A stretch of DNA of 64,000 nt from Melioribacter sp051488685 (GTDB taxonomy: Bacteria; Bacteroidota; Ignavibacteria; Ignavibacteriales; Melioribacteraceae), in assembly GCF_051488685.1 (NCBI RefSeq), contig NZ_JBPSEH010000009.1, forward strand, positions 1-64,000, written 5' to 3'. Position 1 is the stretch's first letter. The number at the start of each line of letters is the position of its first letter. A program made the translations under genes and the position numbers. The notes beneath the pieces are model-generated. The model was not told where the DNA came from. It ran no database searches and saw only the letters and a list, made by a program, of their open reading frames with translations. Positions 17,425 through 25,600 of the stretch are shown one piece after another.

Positions 17425-18002
17425 TGTCACACTTTTTCAAAAAAATATTGTTTCTTCTTCTTTTTTGTGGAACTTTCAACATTAGCTTATCGCAGGAAAA
17501 AATAATTACTGAATTAATCGATAATTCGTTAAATGAGTATACTCAGCTATTTTCGGTGTCATCTGATTACAATTTAATTATCTCTCTTCCGCGTAAACTT
17601 GAAGGATTGAAACCATATTTCATAGATTATTTCAGGAATAAATTTCATTATAAAAACAACAACAGCGAAAATAAAATTATTCTGGTTGTTAATGATGCTT
17701 CGGCTTCATATACATTAATCGACGGCGGATTTTTTGGAGACGATTTTATAGAACGCAATTTGATAATGAGTGGGATGCTAATATATCCCGAAAAATCGGG
17801 TTTTGTGGATGCCTCATTTTCAGGGACAGTAAAAGACACAATTTTGTACGACGATTATGCCGTTAATCACTTGCTGCAATTGCCAGTAGAACAGGGCGAA
17901 CTCCCATATAAAACTAAATTTAAGGATTTTTTGCAACCGGTTATAATTGTTGCAACGTTGATTACTTCTGTTATTTTGCTCTTCACCGTAAGAAGTAATT
18001 AA
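17424..18002 (+). CDS. Exported protein with C-terminal membrane anchor
   Basis: A 192-residue protein with a signal peptide (ending ISLSQ) and a single C-terminal membrane helix (about 168-188) ended by a short RSN tail. The region between is a mixed alpha/beta domain with NKIILVVNDASASYTLIDGG in its centre. Its role is not recognised. Start codon shared with the htpX stop (TAATG) indicates translational coupling with HtpX, which suggests a membrane quality-control context. It could also be a general envelope protein. A TATTTTTG promoter element follows its stop and opens the bamD unit. Confidence 0.72.
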   Translation: MSHFFKKILFLLLFCGTFNISLSQEKIITELIDNSLNEYTQLFSVSSDYNLIISLPRKLEGLKPYFIDYFRNKFHYKNNNSENKIILVVNDASASYTLIDGGFFGDDFIERNLIMSGMLIYPEKSGFVDASFSGTVKDTILYDDYAVNHLLQLPVEQGELPYKTKFKDFLQPVIIVATLITSVILLFTVRSN

Positions 18003-18027
18003 ATTTCATTAAGTGGTAATCTTTGCA

Positions 18028-18035
18028 TATTTTTG
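18028..18035 (+). promoter_or_regulatory. TAnnTTTG -7 element upstream of bamD
   Basis: Reads TATTTTTG, 25 bases before the ATG at 18061 but only 10 before the ATG at 18046. This spacing favours the shorter BamD start. Confidence 0.4.
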
Positions 18036-18060
18036 TCATTTAAAAATGGAAATTCATTTT

Positions 18061-18816
18061 ATGTCTTATAAGAGATTATTAGTAATAGCTTTGATTGTTA
18101 CAGCCTGTTCTGGAACAGTAGATACGTCTAAATTCAACGCCGAGGAATATTTTGCTTACGCAATGAAATTGTATGAAAGTGAAGATTACGAGCAGGCTAT
18201 TCTTGAATTTAACAGTATTCTGCTCCAATTTCCTGGCAGTGCCGTAAGCGACGACGCTCAATATTATTTGGCTACGACTTATTATAAAAGAGAACAATTT
18301 CTTCTGGCAGCATACGAATTTAGCAAGTTGATTCAAAACTATGCCACCAGCCCACTTGTCCCCGACGCACAATTTTTGCTGGCCGATTCATACTATAATC
18401 TTTCACCGCCTTTTCAGTTAGACCAATCGTATACTAAAAAAGCAATCGAAGAATTCCAGGCATTCATCGATATTTTCCCGGCAAATCCAAAAGTAGAGGA
18501 AGCCGAAAAAAAGATTATTGAGTTGAACAACAAGCTCGCAAGAAAAGAATACGAAAGTGGGGTAATTTATGAGAAGATGGAATACGAAAGAGCTGCAATG
18601 AAGTATTACGATTTTGTTGTCGAAACATATCACGATACCAGATACGCCCCACTGGCTCTCTATCGTAAAATTCAAATTGAAGTAAAACGTGGAATGAATA
18701 ACGATGCATTGAACGATATAGCCATTTTTCTTGAGCGTTACCCCGAGGACGAAAGAGCTGCTGAAATCGAAAAATTACAGGCGGAATTAAATGGACTTAC
18801 GGCAAAGGCAAACTAA
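18061..18816 (+). CDS. bamD: Outer-membrane assembly lipoprotein BamD
   Basis: From the ATG at 18061 the protein has 251 residues and a compact signal peptide with lipobox IVTAC (Cys 16). BamD is the essential lipoprotein of the BAM complex that folds outer-membrane barrels. Five TPR-like repeats are visible: AEEYFAYAMKLYESEDYEQAILEF, AQYYLATTYYKREQFLLAAYEF, AQFLLADSYY, EKMEYERAAMKYYDFVVETYHDTRYAPLALYRKI and the final MNNDALNDIAIFLERYPED. Length and spacing match BamD. An upstream ATG at 18046 is possible but sits too close to the promoter-like element. The 3' end overlaps a thioesterase gene by 26 bases. Confidence 0.85.
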   Translation: MSYKRLLVIALIVTACSGTVDTSKFNAEEYFAYAMKLYESEDYEQAILEFNSILLQFPGSAVSDDAQYYLATTYYKREQFLLAAYEFSKLIQNYATSPLVPDAQFLLADSYYNLSPPFQLDQSYTKKAIEEFQAFIDIFPANPKVEEAEKKIIELNNKLARKEYESGVIYEKMEYERAAMKYYDFVVETYHDTRYAPLALYRKIQIEVKRGMNNDALNDIAIFLERYPEDERAAEIEKLQAELNGLTAKAN

Positions 18817-19267
18817 AAAAGTTAAAGACTCTGTTGTAACAATGACTGAATTAGTGCTACCGAACCATGCAAATCAGCTGGGATATTTACTCGGAGGACA
18901 GTTGATGCACTGGATTGATATCTGTGCTGCACTTTCCGCCGCTAAACACTCCAACAGAGTTTGCGTTACAGCTTCTGTCGACAGGATTGATTTTCATCAC
19001 CCTATTAAAATTGGGGAAGTTGTAACTTTGATTGCATCTGTTAACAGGGCTTTTAAAACTTCGATGGAAGTAGGCGTCGAAGTCTACGCAGAATCCTTTA
19101 TCGAAAAGAAAAAAATACATACAAACTCGGCTTTTTTAACTTTTGTAAGTGTGGACGAAAATGGTAAGCCTGTTGAAACTTGTGAAATACTACCGGAAAC
19201 CCCCGATGAACAAAAACGCTACGAGGAAGCTCTTCAGCGACGCAAACAAAGACTCGGTTCTGCTTAA
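18791..19267 (+). CDS. Acyl-CoA thioesterase, hotdog fold
   Basis: A 158-residue hotdog-fold enzyme of the YciA/ACOT group that hydrolyses acyl-CoA thioesters. It shows the typical pattern: TMTELVLPNHANQLGYLLGGQLMHWID, where the Asn and the helix-forming GGQLMHW line the active site, and later VDRIDFHHPIKIGEVV. The ATG at 18791 gives the usual N-terminal length. It overlaps bamD by 26 bases and is itself overlapped by the next gene, so the three form one operon. The enzyme is cytoplasmic; chain-length preference cannot be read from sequence. Confidence 0.9.
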   Translation: MDLRQRQTKKVKDSVVTMTELVLPNHANQLGYLLGGQLMHWIDICAALSAAKHSNRVCVTASVDRIDFHHPIKIGEVVTLIASVNRAFKTSMEVGVEVYAESFIEKKKIHTNSAFLTFVSVDENGKPVETCEILPETPDEQKRYEEALQRRKQRLGSA

Positions 19268-21341
19268 ACTTCTGCTCGTTTTTCATTTATCCGTCTCCTC
19301 CCTTTCTGCTCAAATTCCCATAAACGGATTTTGTAAAGCAGACATCCTCTTTGAGGGTTTTAAAGAAAATTCAGCATTTATTCCCGATATGATTATACCG
19401 GCCGACCTCGACCGAAATGGCTCCAATGAATTTATGCTCTTAAAGAATAACAATAATTTATTTGCAATTGTATCGAACAATAAACATCGCTTCTCTAATA
19501 CTGTTGTAGGTCCACTTAATAATCTCGATATCTATAACTTAACTAAAAATGCAAACATCTATTGCTGGCTTTCCAGAAAAAACAGGGAAGTTGGATTAGT
19601 AACTATTTCAAAAAACGGTATTCTTTCAAGAAAGAAAATTAAGAAGTTTGACGATATCCCATCGAACATAACTTGCGTCGACCTCAATAATGATGGGAAA
19701 AAGGAAATGGTTGTAAGCGGTTATTCCTTCGAAGGCTTAACTTTGATTAAGAACAAGGCAAACCGTTACACATTTTCTCAAATTACCGACAATAGAGTTT
19801 TTCCTCAGATTGCTCATGCAGACTTTGACTACGATGGATTTACTGACATCGTTGCCTACGATATTTTTTCAAATCAACTTGTATTCTTTTATAACAAGCA
19901 GGAACTTATTTTTTCCGAATCGAGAAAAATTGCTCTGCCCGATTACCCGCAGATACTGGTAGCTTCGGACGTTAATTCTGACGGATTTACAGATTTATTA
20001 ATTTCATACAGAAACAAATTCCATATTTTTATCGGCGATACGGTTTCGTCTTTTCATAATACAATTGATTTAGAGCTTAAAGAAAAAGCGGACGATTTGA
20101 GTATAGCTGATTTTAATGAAGACGGCATCAACGATATTCTGTTTGCGAATTACTCCGAAGGTAAATTGTATCTGATGTTTAGCAAGTCTGGTTTCGATTT
20201 TTATGAACCGTTGCTGATTTATAAGGACAAAGATTTAATAGATGTTGCAGCTTATAAGGAAAATGGCTTTAACAAAATTGCGCTTCTCTTAAGAAATGGT
20301 AAAATCGTCGTTTTGTCGACTGTAAAAAAATTTGAGGACTATAATTTAATAAACTTTGGTTCCGGGGTAAGTTCACTGGGAATACTATCTGAAGACAAAA
20401 TAAATCCAGAAGCGTATTTTTTTATTGATAAAAACACAAATCACCTGATTTTGTTGACTCTTAACAAAAGATCAATTCCCAATACACTTTATCGTTTCCC
20501 TCTTCAGAATAGTTACAGCGTAATTAAAAGCATCAAACGGAAAAATAAAATCGATTTTTATTTTTACAATCCCAACACATCATTAATTGAAATTTTGAGA
20601 CTCGATTCGTTCAAGCCAACACGAAGAATTCTCTATACGAAAGGAAAAATCAAAGACCTCCTTTTATTTAACGACCGATTGAAAGATAGGCAAAGAATTT
20701 ATACTCTGACGGAAAGTAAATCAAAATTGCTGCTTGAAACTTATGATTACAGGGATTTCAGATTTGTGCATGCTGGGTCGGACAGTGCGGGAAGTAATGT
20801 GCTGGCTACTGCGCTTGTGTATGAAACGTATCCTTCTGTCTATTCATTAATTAATAAGAACGATAACCTTTTATTAGTAAAAAAAGAAATAAAAAGATTG
20901 GCTGCAAAAGAGGACAGCGTCGAGCTGGGCACTTATAATCTATCCGATTTTAGTAAAATTAGTCTTAAGTGTTATAACGACAGAGAATCAAACGAATTGA
21001 TTAAGGTTATTATACTTACTGAAAGAAAGAACACTAAATTAATCATTCTCAAGGATGAAAAAATATTCAAGTATGAATTAAAAGAGATACAACCTGAGGA
21101 ATCCACTTTTCAATTCGTGAAAACCAGAAATCGATTTGAGATAATTTTCATCGATGCATTGACAAAAAAATTGAAAAAAATTGTCTTGAAAGAAAATTAC
21201 AAATCAGGTAGAACAGATACTGTTTTGGATTCTGAAACAGTTAATAATTATATTTCAAAGCCTTTTAAAAATAATACTGACCTGATACTTTATGCGCCCG
21301 GGTCCGACAATAACATAATTAAATTGAGAATTATTAGATGA
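19206..21341 (+). CDS. Exported FG-GAP/VCBS repeat protein
   Basis: 711 residues from the ATG at 19206, with a signal peptide ending SSLSAQ. The N-terminal half is a beta-propeller built of FG-GAP/VCBS repeats with calcium-loop motifs D-x-[DN]-x-[DN]-G: DLDRNGSN, DLNNDGKK, DFDYDGFT, DVNSDGFT and DFNEDGIN. The C-terminal half lacks clear repeats and may continue the propeller in degenerate form. The start lies inside the thioesterase gene, with a 62-base overlap; no better start keeps the signal peptide. It ends with an ATGA overlap into a metalloprotease gene, and the two may form a surface-exposed pair. No T9SS sorting domain is visible. Confidence 0.85.
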   Translation: MNKNATRKLFSDANKDSVLLKLLLVFHLSVSSLSAQIPINGFCKADILFEGFKENSAFIPDMIIPADLDRNGSNEFMLLKNNNNLFAIVSNNKHRFSNTVVGPLNNLDIYNLTKNANIYCWLSRKNREVGLVTISKNGILSRKKIKKFDDIPSNITCVDLNNDGKKEMVVSGYSFEGLTLIKNKANRYTFSQITDNRVFPQIAHADFDYDGFTDIVAYDIFSNQLVFFYNKQELIFSESRKIALPDYPQILVASDVNSDGFTDLLISYRNKFHIFIGDTVSSFHNTIDLELKEKADDLSIADFNEDGINDILFANYSEGKLYLMFSKSGFDFYEPLLIYKDKDLIDVAAYKENGFNKIALLLRNGKIVVLSTVKKFEDYNLINFGSGVSSLGILSEDKINPEAYFFIDKNTNHLILLTLNKRSIPNTLYRFPLQNSYSVIKSIKRKNKIDFYFYNPNTSLIEILRLDSFKPTRRILYTKGKIKDLLLFNDRLKDRQRIYTLTESKSKLLLETYDYRDFRFVHAGSDSAGSNVLATALVYETYPSVYSLINKNDNLLLVKKEIKRLAAKEDSVELGTYNLSDFSKISLKCYNDRESNELIKVIILTERKNTKLIILKDEKIFKYELKEIQPEESTFQFVKTRNRFEIIFIDALTKKLKKIVLKENYKSGRTDTVLDSETVNNYISKPFKNNTDLILYAPGSDNNIIKLRIIR

Positions 21342-22951
21342 AGAAGTTATTTATTCTTGCAGTCATTTTTGTAGCATTCGATTCTTATGCACAAAATCTT
21401 GATTCTCTGTACAATTTTTTTCTTTATACGCGGGGAGATCGCTCAACTGAATTGAAAACTATTACTTCATTGTCGGGTGACTATGTTAAGTGTGGAACGG
21501 GTATTTACAATCAAGTTAAACAGAACTTTTCAAAATTCAGCAAAAAACAGCAGCAGGTATTGTCTTCGTATATGAGTAGACCACAGACGGACTCAAGCAT
21601 AGTAACAAAATCAGGTTTATTTCGGATCCATTTCAATAAATCGGGTTTACACAAACCTGCCTACGATTTAAGTTTATTATCGGATGCGCTCGATTCTGCA
21701 TACAATTATGAAGTAAATATTTTGGGTTATCCGCCACCGCCTAAAGACAACGGAGGAGGAGACGACAAATATGACATTTACATTCAGAATATGAGTGGAG
21801 GTCTCTATGGAGAAACTCGCACTGAAGATTTAATAGGAGAAGAAACATACACAAGTTACATTCTTATCGATAATGACTTCGATGGTTATTACACCGAGGG
21901 AATCGACGGTGCCCGTGTTTCGGTAGCTCACGAATTTCATCATGCTATTCAAGTAGGCAATTATATCTACAGGTCGACTGACCAGTATTATCATGAACTT
22001 TCTTCTACTGCGATGGAAGAGTTTGTCTTTGATGATATCAACGACTACTATGCCTACATTTATTCGTATTTTGTCAATACCAATCGTTCGTTTTCTCAAA
22101 ACAGCGGCTATAACCTTGCTCTCTGGAACATATTTTTAAAAGACAGGTTTGGATTCGACATTCTCAAAAGAACATGGGAATTGATGAAAGAAGAACGGGC
22201 TCTTTATGCAATAGCCGATGCAATTAAGGAATACGGTTCCGATTTCAAAAAGGAATTCGCCGAGTTCTCAAACTGGATTTATTTTACGGGATACAGAGCA
22301 ACGCCTGGTAAATATTTCGAAGAAGCGGAAAACTATCCTGTGATAAAAGCTTTGATGAGTATCGATTTCGACAAACCAATCGTATCGGTAGATGTCAATA
22401 CCAGACCCGCATCGGTAAATTATATCTCTTTTGTTTCGCTTGTCGACACTCTAACAACAATCCTCACAAACAGTGACGTTACAAATGGGGTGCAAAATCC
22501 TTCGTCCGATTTACCGCTGACATATTTTCTTGCAGACCACGACGACGGCGGCTACAGATGGATTACCAATAATTATTATTCCAAGTTGGTTTGCCAGTCT
22601 TCCTTCCTGATTACAGAAAATTCTGTGTTGAATAATCGATTGATCGACTCTACAGCTATACTAACTGAAGAAGAATTTCCGTTCCCACAACCGTTTAATT
22701 ATACTTCGGATGATTTTATTTATTTGCCGGCTCCGCGTTCTATAAGTGGAATGGCAGACCTTTATATTTTTTCAATCGATATGGATCTAATATATTCGGG
22801 CGAACACCAGGTGCTGGTATCGGATAAAAATCTCGTTAAGTGGAATGGTCTCGATAAGGGCGGCGGTAGAATTCCTTCGGGTGTCTACTATTACGTTATC
22901 AAGACGGACGACGATACAAAAAAAGGTAAATTCGTGGTGATTAATGAATAA
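21338..22951 (+). CDS. Exported MXAN_6640-type putative metalloprotease
   Basis: A 537-residue secreted protein with a signal peptide ending FDSYAQ. The zinc-binding motif is HEFHH (VSVAHEFHHAIQVG), about residue 200, in a context known from the MXAN_6640 family of putative metalloproteases: an N-terminal FRIHFNKSGLHKP segment, then a short zinc domain. The last 60 residues form a FlgD/T9SS-like Ig domain with VKWNGLDKGGGRIPSGVYYYVI and a terminal KGKFVVI, a sorting-like tail without NYPNPFNP. It overlaps the FG-GAP gene at ATGA and the ccmA gene by 8 bases. Its substrate is unknown. Confidence 0.82.
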   Translation: MKKLFILAVIFVAFDSYAQNLDSLYNFFLYTRGDRSTELKTITSLSGDYVKCGTGIYNQVKQNFSKFSKKQQQVLSSYMSRPQTDSSIVTKSGLFRIHFNKSGLHKPAYDLSLLSDALDSAYNYEVNILGYPPPPKDNGGGDDKYDIYIQNMSGGLYGETRTEDLIGEETYTSYILIDNDFDGYYTEGIDGARVSVAHEFHHAIQVGNYIYRSTDQYYHELSSTAMEEFVFDDINDYYAYIYSYFVNTNRSFSQNSGYNLALWNIFLKDRFGFDILKRTWELMKEERALYAIADAIKEYGSDFKKEFAEFSNWIYFTGYRATPGKYFEEAENYPVIKALMSIDFDKPIVSVDVNTRPASVNYISFVSLVDTLTTILTNSDVTNGVQNPSSDLPLTYFLADHDDGGYRWITNNYYSKLVCQSSFLITENSVLNNRLIDSTAILTEEEFPFPQPFNYTSDDFIYLPAPRSISGMADLYIFSIDMDLIYSGEHQVLVSDKNLVKWNGLDKGGGRIPSGVYYYVIKTDDDTKKGKFVVINE

Positions 22952-23585
22952 TTACAGCGTAATTCTCAACAACCTGGTAAAATACTTCGGCAGACGACTT
23001 GTTTTTAACAACATCAATCACCGTTTCGAATCGGCCAATATTTACGGTATCGCCGGTCCAAACGGCTCAGGAAAATCGACGATCGTAAAAATTATAGCTA
23101 ATTTGATCTCTCCAACAAAAGGAAAAGTTGTTCATCTCAATGGTGAAAAAGAAATTAGCTATGAACAACTTCATAATTACATTGGATTCGTCTCACCATA
23201 TTTATTTCTTTATGATGAATTTACTGCGTATGAAAACCTAATTTGTTTTTCAAAAATTAGAGGAGTTGAATTTAACGAAGAATATGCAAACTTTCTTTTG
23301 AGCGAATTTAATTTATACAAGCGCAAAGACGACGTGATAAGAGGTTATTCCTCGGGTATGAAGCAGCGATTGAAATTTATCTTTGCTTTAATTCACAACC
23401 CTCAACTGGTGATTCTCGACGAGCCCACTTCCAATCTCGATACTCCGGGAAAAGACAAGGTCTATGAAATTATTGATAAAAACAGAAATGAAAAACTCTT
23501 TATTATTGCATCGAATGAAGAGTCCGACCTGGCATTATGCGGTGAAATAATCAATCTGGAAAACTATAAAAATAGCGGCAGTTAG
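22944..23585 (+). CDS. ccmA: Heme-exporter-type ABC ATPase, CcmA-like
   Basis: A 213-residue ABC ATPase with Walker A GPNGSGKST at about residues 38-46, signature YSSGMKQRL at about 135, and Walker B LVILDEPTSNLD at about 155. Size and position directly before a CcmB-type permease identify it as the ATPase of the cytochrome c maturation exporter, which releases holo-CcmE from CcmC. The assignment rests mainly on the neighbour. It overlaps the metalloprotease gene by 8 bases and is separated from ccmB by a single base. Confidence 0.85.
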   Translation: MNNYSVILNNLVKYFGRRLVFNNINHRFESANIYGIAGPNGSGKSTIVKIIANLISPTKGKVVHLNGEKEISYEQLHNYIGFVSPYLFLYDEFTAYENLICFSKIRGVEFNEEYANFLLSEFNLYKRKDDVIRGYSSGMKQRLKFIFALIHNPQLVILDEPTSNLDTPGKDKVYEIIDKNRNEKLFIIASNEESDLALCGEIINLENYKNSGS

Positions 23586-23586
23586 A

Positions 23587-24246
23587 ATGAAAGCTTACCA
23601 TCTCTTTAAAAAAGACTGGGAATCGGAACTTAGAACTCGTTATGCCCTAAATGCATTGTCGATGTTTATTCTTGTTACGATTAGTGTGATAATGTTTTCG
23701 GTAGGGAGCGAAAAGATAAGTGAATATTTGACGGGAGGATTACTCTGGGTGGTCATTTTCTTTTCGGCAATGTCGGGTCTTTCAAGAGCTTTTGTTTCGG
23801 AAGAAGAGCGGGGAACAACTCTTACGCTTCATTTAATTGCCTCTCCATCCACAATTTTTTCGGGCAAGTTGCTTTACAATCTCATTCTTGTATTCCTTAT
23901 GAACTTTGCTATAACTTTTCTCTTTACGGTACTATTCGAATCTTTTATTATTAAAAACATGTTATTGTTTTTAATTGCTTTTCTGCTGGGGAATGTGGGA
24001 ATTGCCGTTTCTTCTACAATAATTGCGGCAATAATTTCAAAAGCCTCGTCAAAGGGAACACTCTATCCGGTGCTTTCGTTTCCAATTCTTTTACCGCTCA
24101 TTTTAATTCTTCTCGAACTTACAAAATTTGCAATGGATGGGAATAGCATAGTCGAGTCGATGACCGAGATACTAGTACTTGTATCGTACGACGTAATTAT
24201 GACAACAGCTTCATACTTGCTTTTTGATTTTATCTGGAAAGAATAA
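23587..24246 (+). CDS. ccmB: Heme exporter permease CcmB
   Basis: A 219-residue membrane protein with six predicted helices. The motif RAFVSEEERGTTLTLHLIASPSTIFSGKLLYN (RxFxxExxxGTLxxL, LxPxxxxxGK) is characteristic of CcmB, the permease of the cytochrome c maturation ABC transporter. It starts one base after the ccmA stop. No ccmC or other maturation gene follows; an aminotransferase with its own promoter-like element comes next, so the remaining maturation genes must be elsewhere. Confidence 0.88.
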   Translation: MKAYHLFKKDWESELRTRYALNALSMFILVTISVIMFSVGSEKISEYLTGGLLWVVIFFSAMSGLSRAFVSEEERGTTLTLHLIASPSTIFSGKLLYNLILVFLMNFAITFLFTVLFESFIIKNMLLFLIAFLLGNVGIAVSSTIIAAIISKASSKGTLYPVLSFPILLPLILILLELTKFAMDGNSIVESMTEILVLVSYDVIMTTASYLLFDFIWKE

Positions 24247-24274
24247 ATTACAAATGCAGTAAGACTTTATTTAT

Positions 24275-24282
24275 TATCTTTG
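24275..24282 (+). promoter_or_regulatory. TAnnTTTG -7 element upstream of aminotransferase
   Basis: Reads TATCTTTG, 30 bases before the ATG at 24313. It separates the aminotransferase gene from the ccmAB operon. Confidence 0.4.
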
Positions 24283-24312
24283 TCAACTGAAAAAATTATT
24301 TAATTACATATT

Positions 24313-25512
24313 ATGGAATTCAAATTTTCCGACAGAATAAATCGAACCGCTACATCACTCACGATGCAGATTGCTCAAAGAGCAATAGAATTGCGAGCCG
24401 AAGGGGAGGATGTTGTTGACTTCAGTGTGGGCGAGCCCGATTTCCCGACACCGGAAAATATAAAGAATGCGGCAATAAAAGCATTAGAACGAAATTTAAC
24501 CAAGTATACAATTAATACGGGCATTGTTGAGCTGCGTAAAGCAATTGCGGATAAACTCGAAAGAGATAACGGACTTCTGTATTCAACTGATGAAATAATA
24601 GTGTCGAATGGAGCAAAGCAATGTGTTTATAACGCAATTCAGGCTCTTGTGGGCGAAGGCGACGAGGTACTGATTCCTGCGCCTTTTTATGTATCTTATC
24701 CCGAAATGGTAAAGCTTGCAGGAGGCACTCCAGTTATCATCAATACTTCTTTCGAATCGGGTTTTAAATTAACTCCCGAACTATTGGAATCGTATGTAAC
24801 ACCGTCAACTAAAATGTTGATTTTATGCAATCCGTCGAATCCTACAGGAAGTGTATTTCACGAAAACGAATTGAACGCATTGAAAGATGTGCTTAAAATG
24901 GGAAGTTATTTCATTTTAACCGACGAAATTTATGAGAAGATAATATTTGATAACATTCGTTTTGAAAGCGTGGCATCCCTCGGCGATGAAATCAAAAAGA
25001 GGACAATTGTAGTAAACGGGCATTCAAAAGCATATTCGATGACGGGCTGGCGTATTGGATATGCGGCAGCTGACCGCAGTATTGTAAAAGCTATGGCTAA
25101 AGTACAAAGTCATTCTACTTCCAATGCTTCTACTGTTTCTCAATATGCAGCCCTTGAAGCTTTGACAGGTCCTCAGGATTCCGTAGAAATTATGCGCAGG
25201 GAATTTGAAAGAAGGCGAGATTTTCTTTACAAAGAATTAAACTCAATCGAAGGCATAAAAACTACAAAACCCGAAGGTGCGTTTTATATTTTTCCCGATG
25301 TATCGAATTATATCGGCAAAAAATTTAACGGCAAAGCAATTAACGACATATTCGAATTTTCTTTCTTTCTTTTGAACGTGGCCCGTGTTGTAGTTGTTCC
25401 AGGTATTGCTTTTGGAAATAAAAATTGTATCAGAATTTCATTCTCGACGTCGATGGACCGATTAGAAGAAGGAATTAAAAGAATTAAGAATGCTCTTGAA
25501 ATGTTAGTTTAA
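24313..25512 (+). CDS. PLP-dependent aspartate aminotransferase (class I, AspB type)
   Basis: A 399-residue fold-type I aminotransferase that transfers amino groups between aspartate and 2-oxoglutarate. Seen: FSVGEPDFPTP near the N-terminus, the cofactor loop SNGAKQ, CNPSNPTGS for the substrate and ring site, DEIYEKI and the Schiff-base lysine in HSKAYSMTGWRIGY (about residue 238). RISFSTS near the end supplies the carboxylate-binding arginine. Length is normal. It is transcribed alone, with a promoter-like element in front and a hairpin behind. Prephenate aminotransferase activity is a possible extra, as in other enzymes of this subgroup. Confidence 0.92.
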   Translation: MEFKFSDRINRTATSLTMQIAQRAIELRAEGEDVVDFSVGEPDFPTPENIKNAAIKALERNLTKYTINTGIVELRKAIADKLERDNGLLYSTDEIIVSNGAKQCVYNAIQALVGEGDEVLIPAPFYVSYPEMVKLAGGTPVIINTSFESGFKLTPELLESYVTPSTKMLILCNPSNPTGSVFHENELNALKDVLKMGSYFILTDEIYEKIIFDNIRFESVASLGDEIKKRTIVVNGHSKAYSMTGWRIGYAAADRSIVKAMAKVQSHSTSNASTVSQYAALEALTGPQDSVEIMRREFERRRDFLYKELNSIEGIKTTKPEGAFYIFPDVSNYIGKKFNGKAINDIFEFSFFLLNVARVVVVPGIAFGNKNCIRISFSTSMDRLEEGIKRIKNALEMLV

Positions 25513-25549
25513 GTTGCTTACGATCTGAAAAATAATATTTGAAAAATCG

Positions 25550-25575
25550 CTTTCCTTTCAGGAATGAAGGGAAAG
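25550..25575 (+). terminator. Hairpin between aminotransferase and mfd
   Basis: An 11-bp stem CTTTCCTTTCA / TGAAGGGAAAG with one G-T pair and a GGAA loop. It is followed by GTATGCTTTTT. It is a plausible rho-independent terminator of the aminotransferase gene, 37 bases after its stop. Confidence 0.5.
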
Positions 25576-25600
25576 GTATGCTTTTTAAAGAAAAATTATT

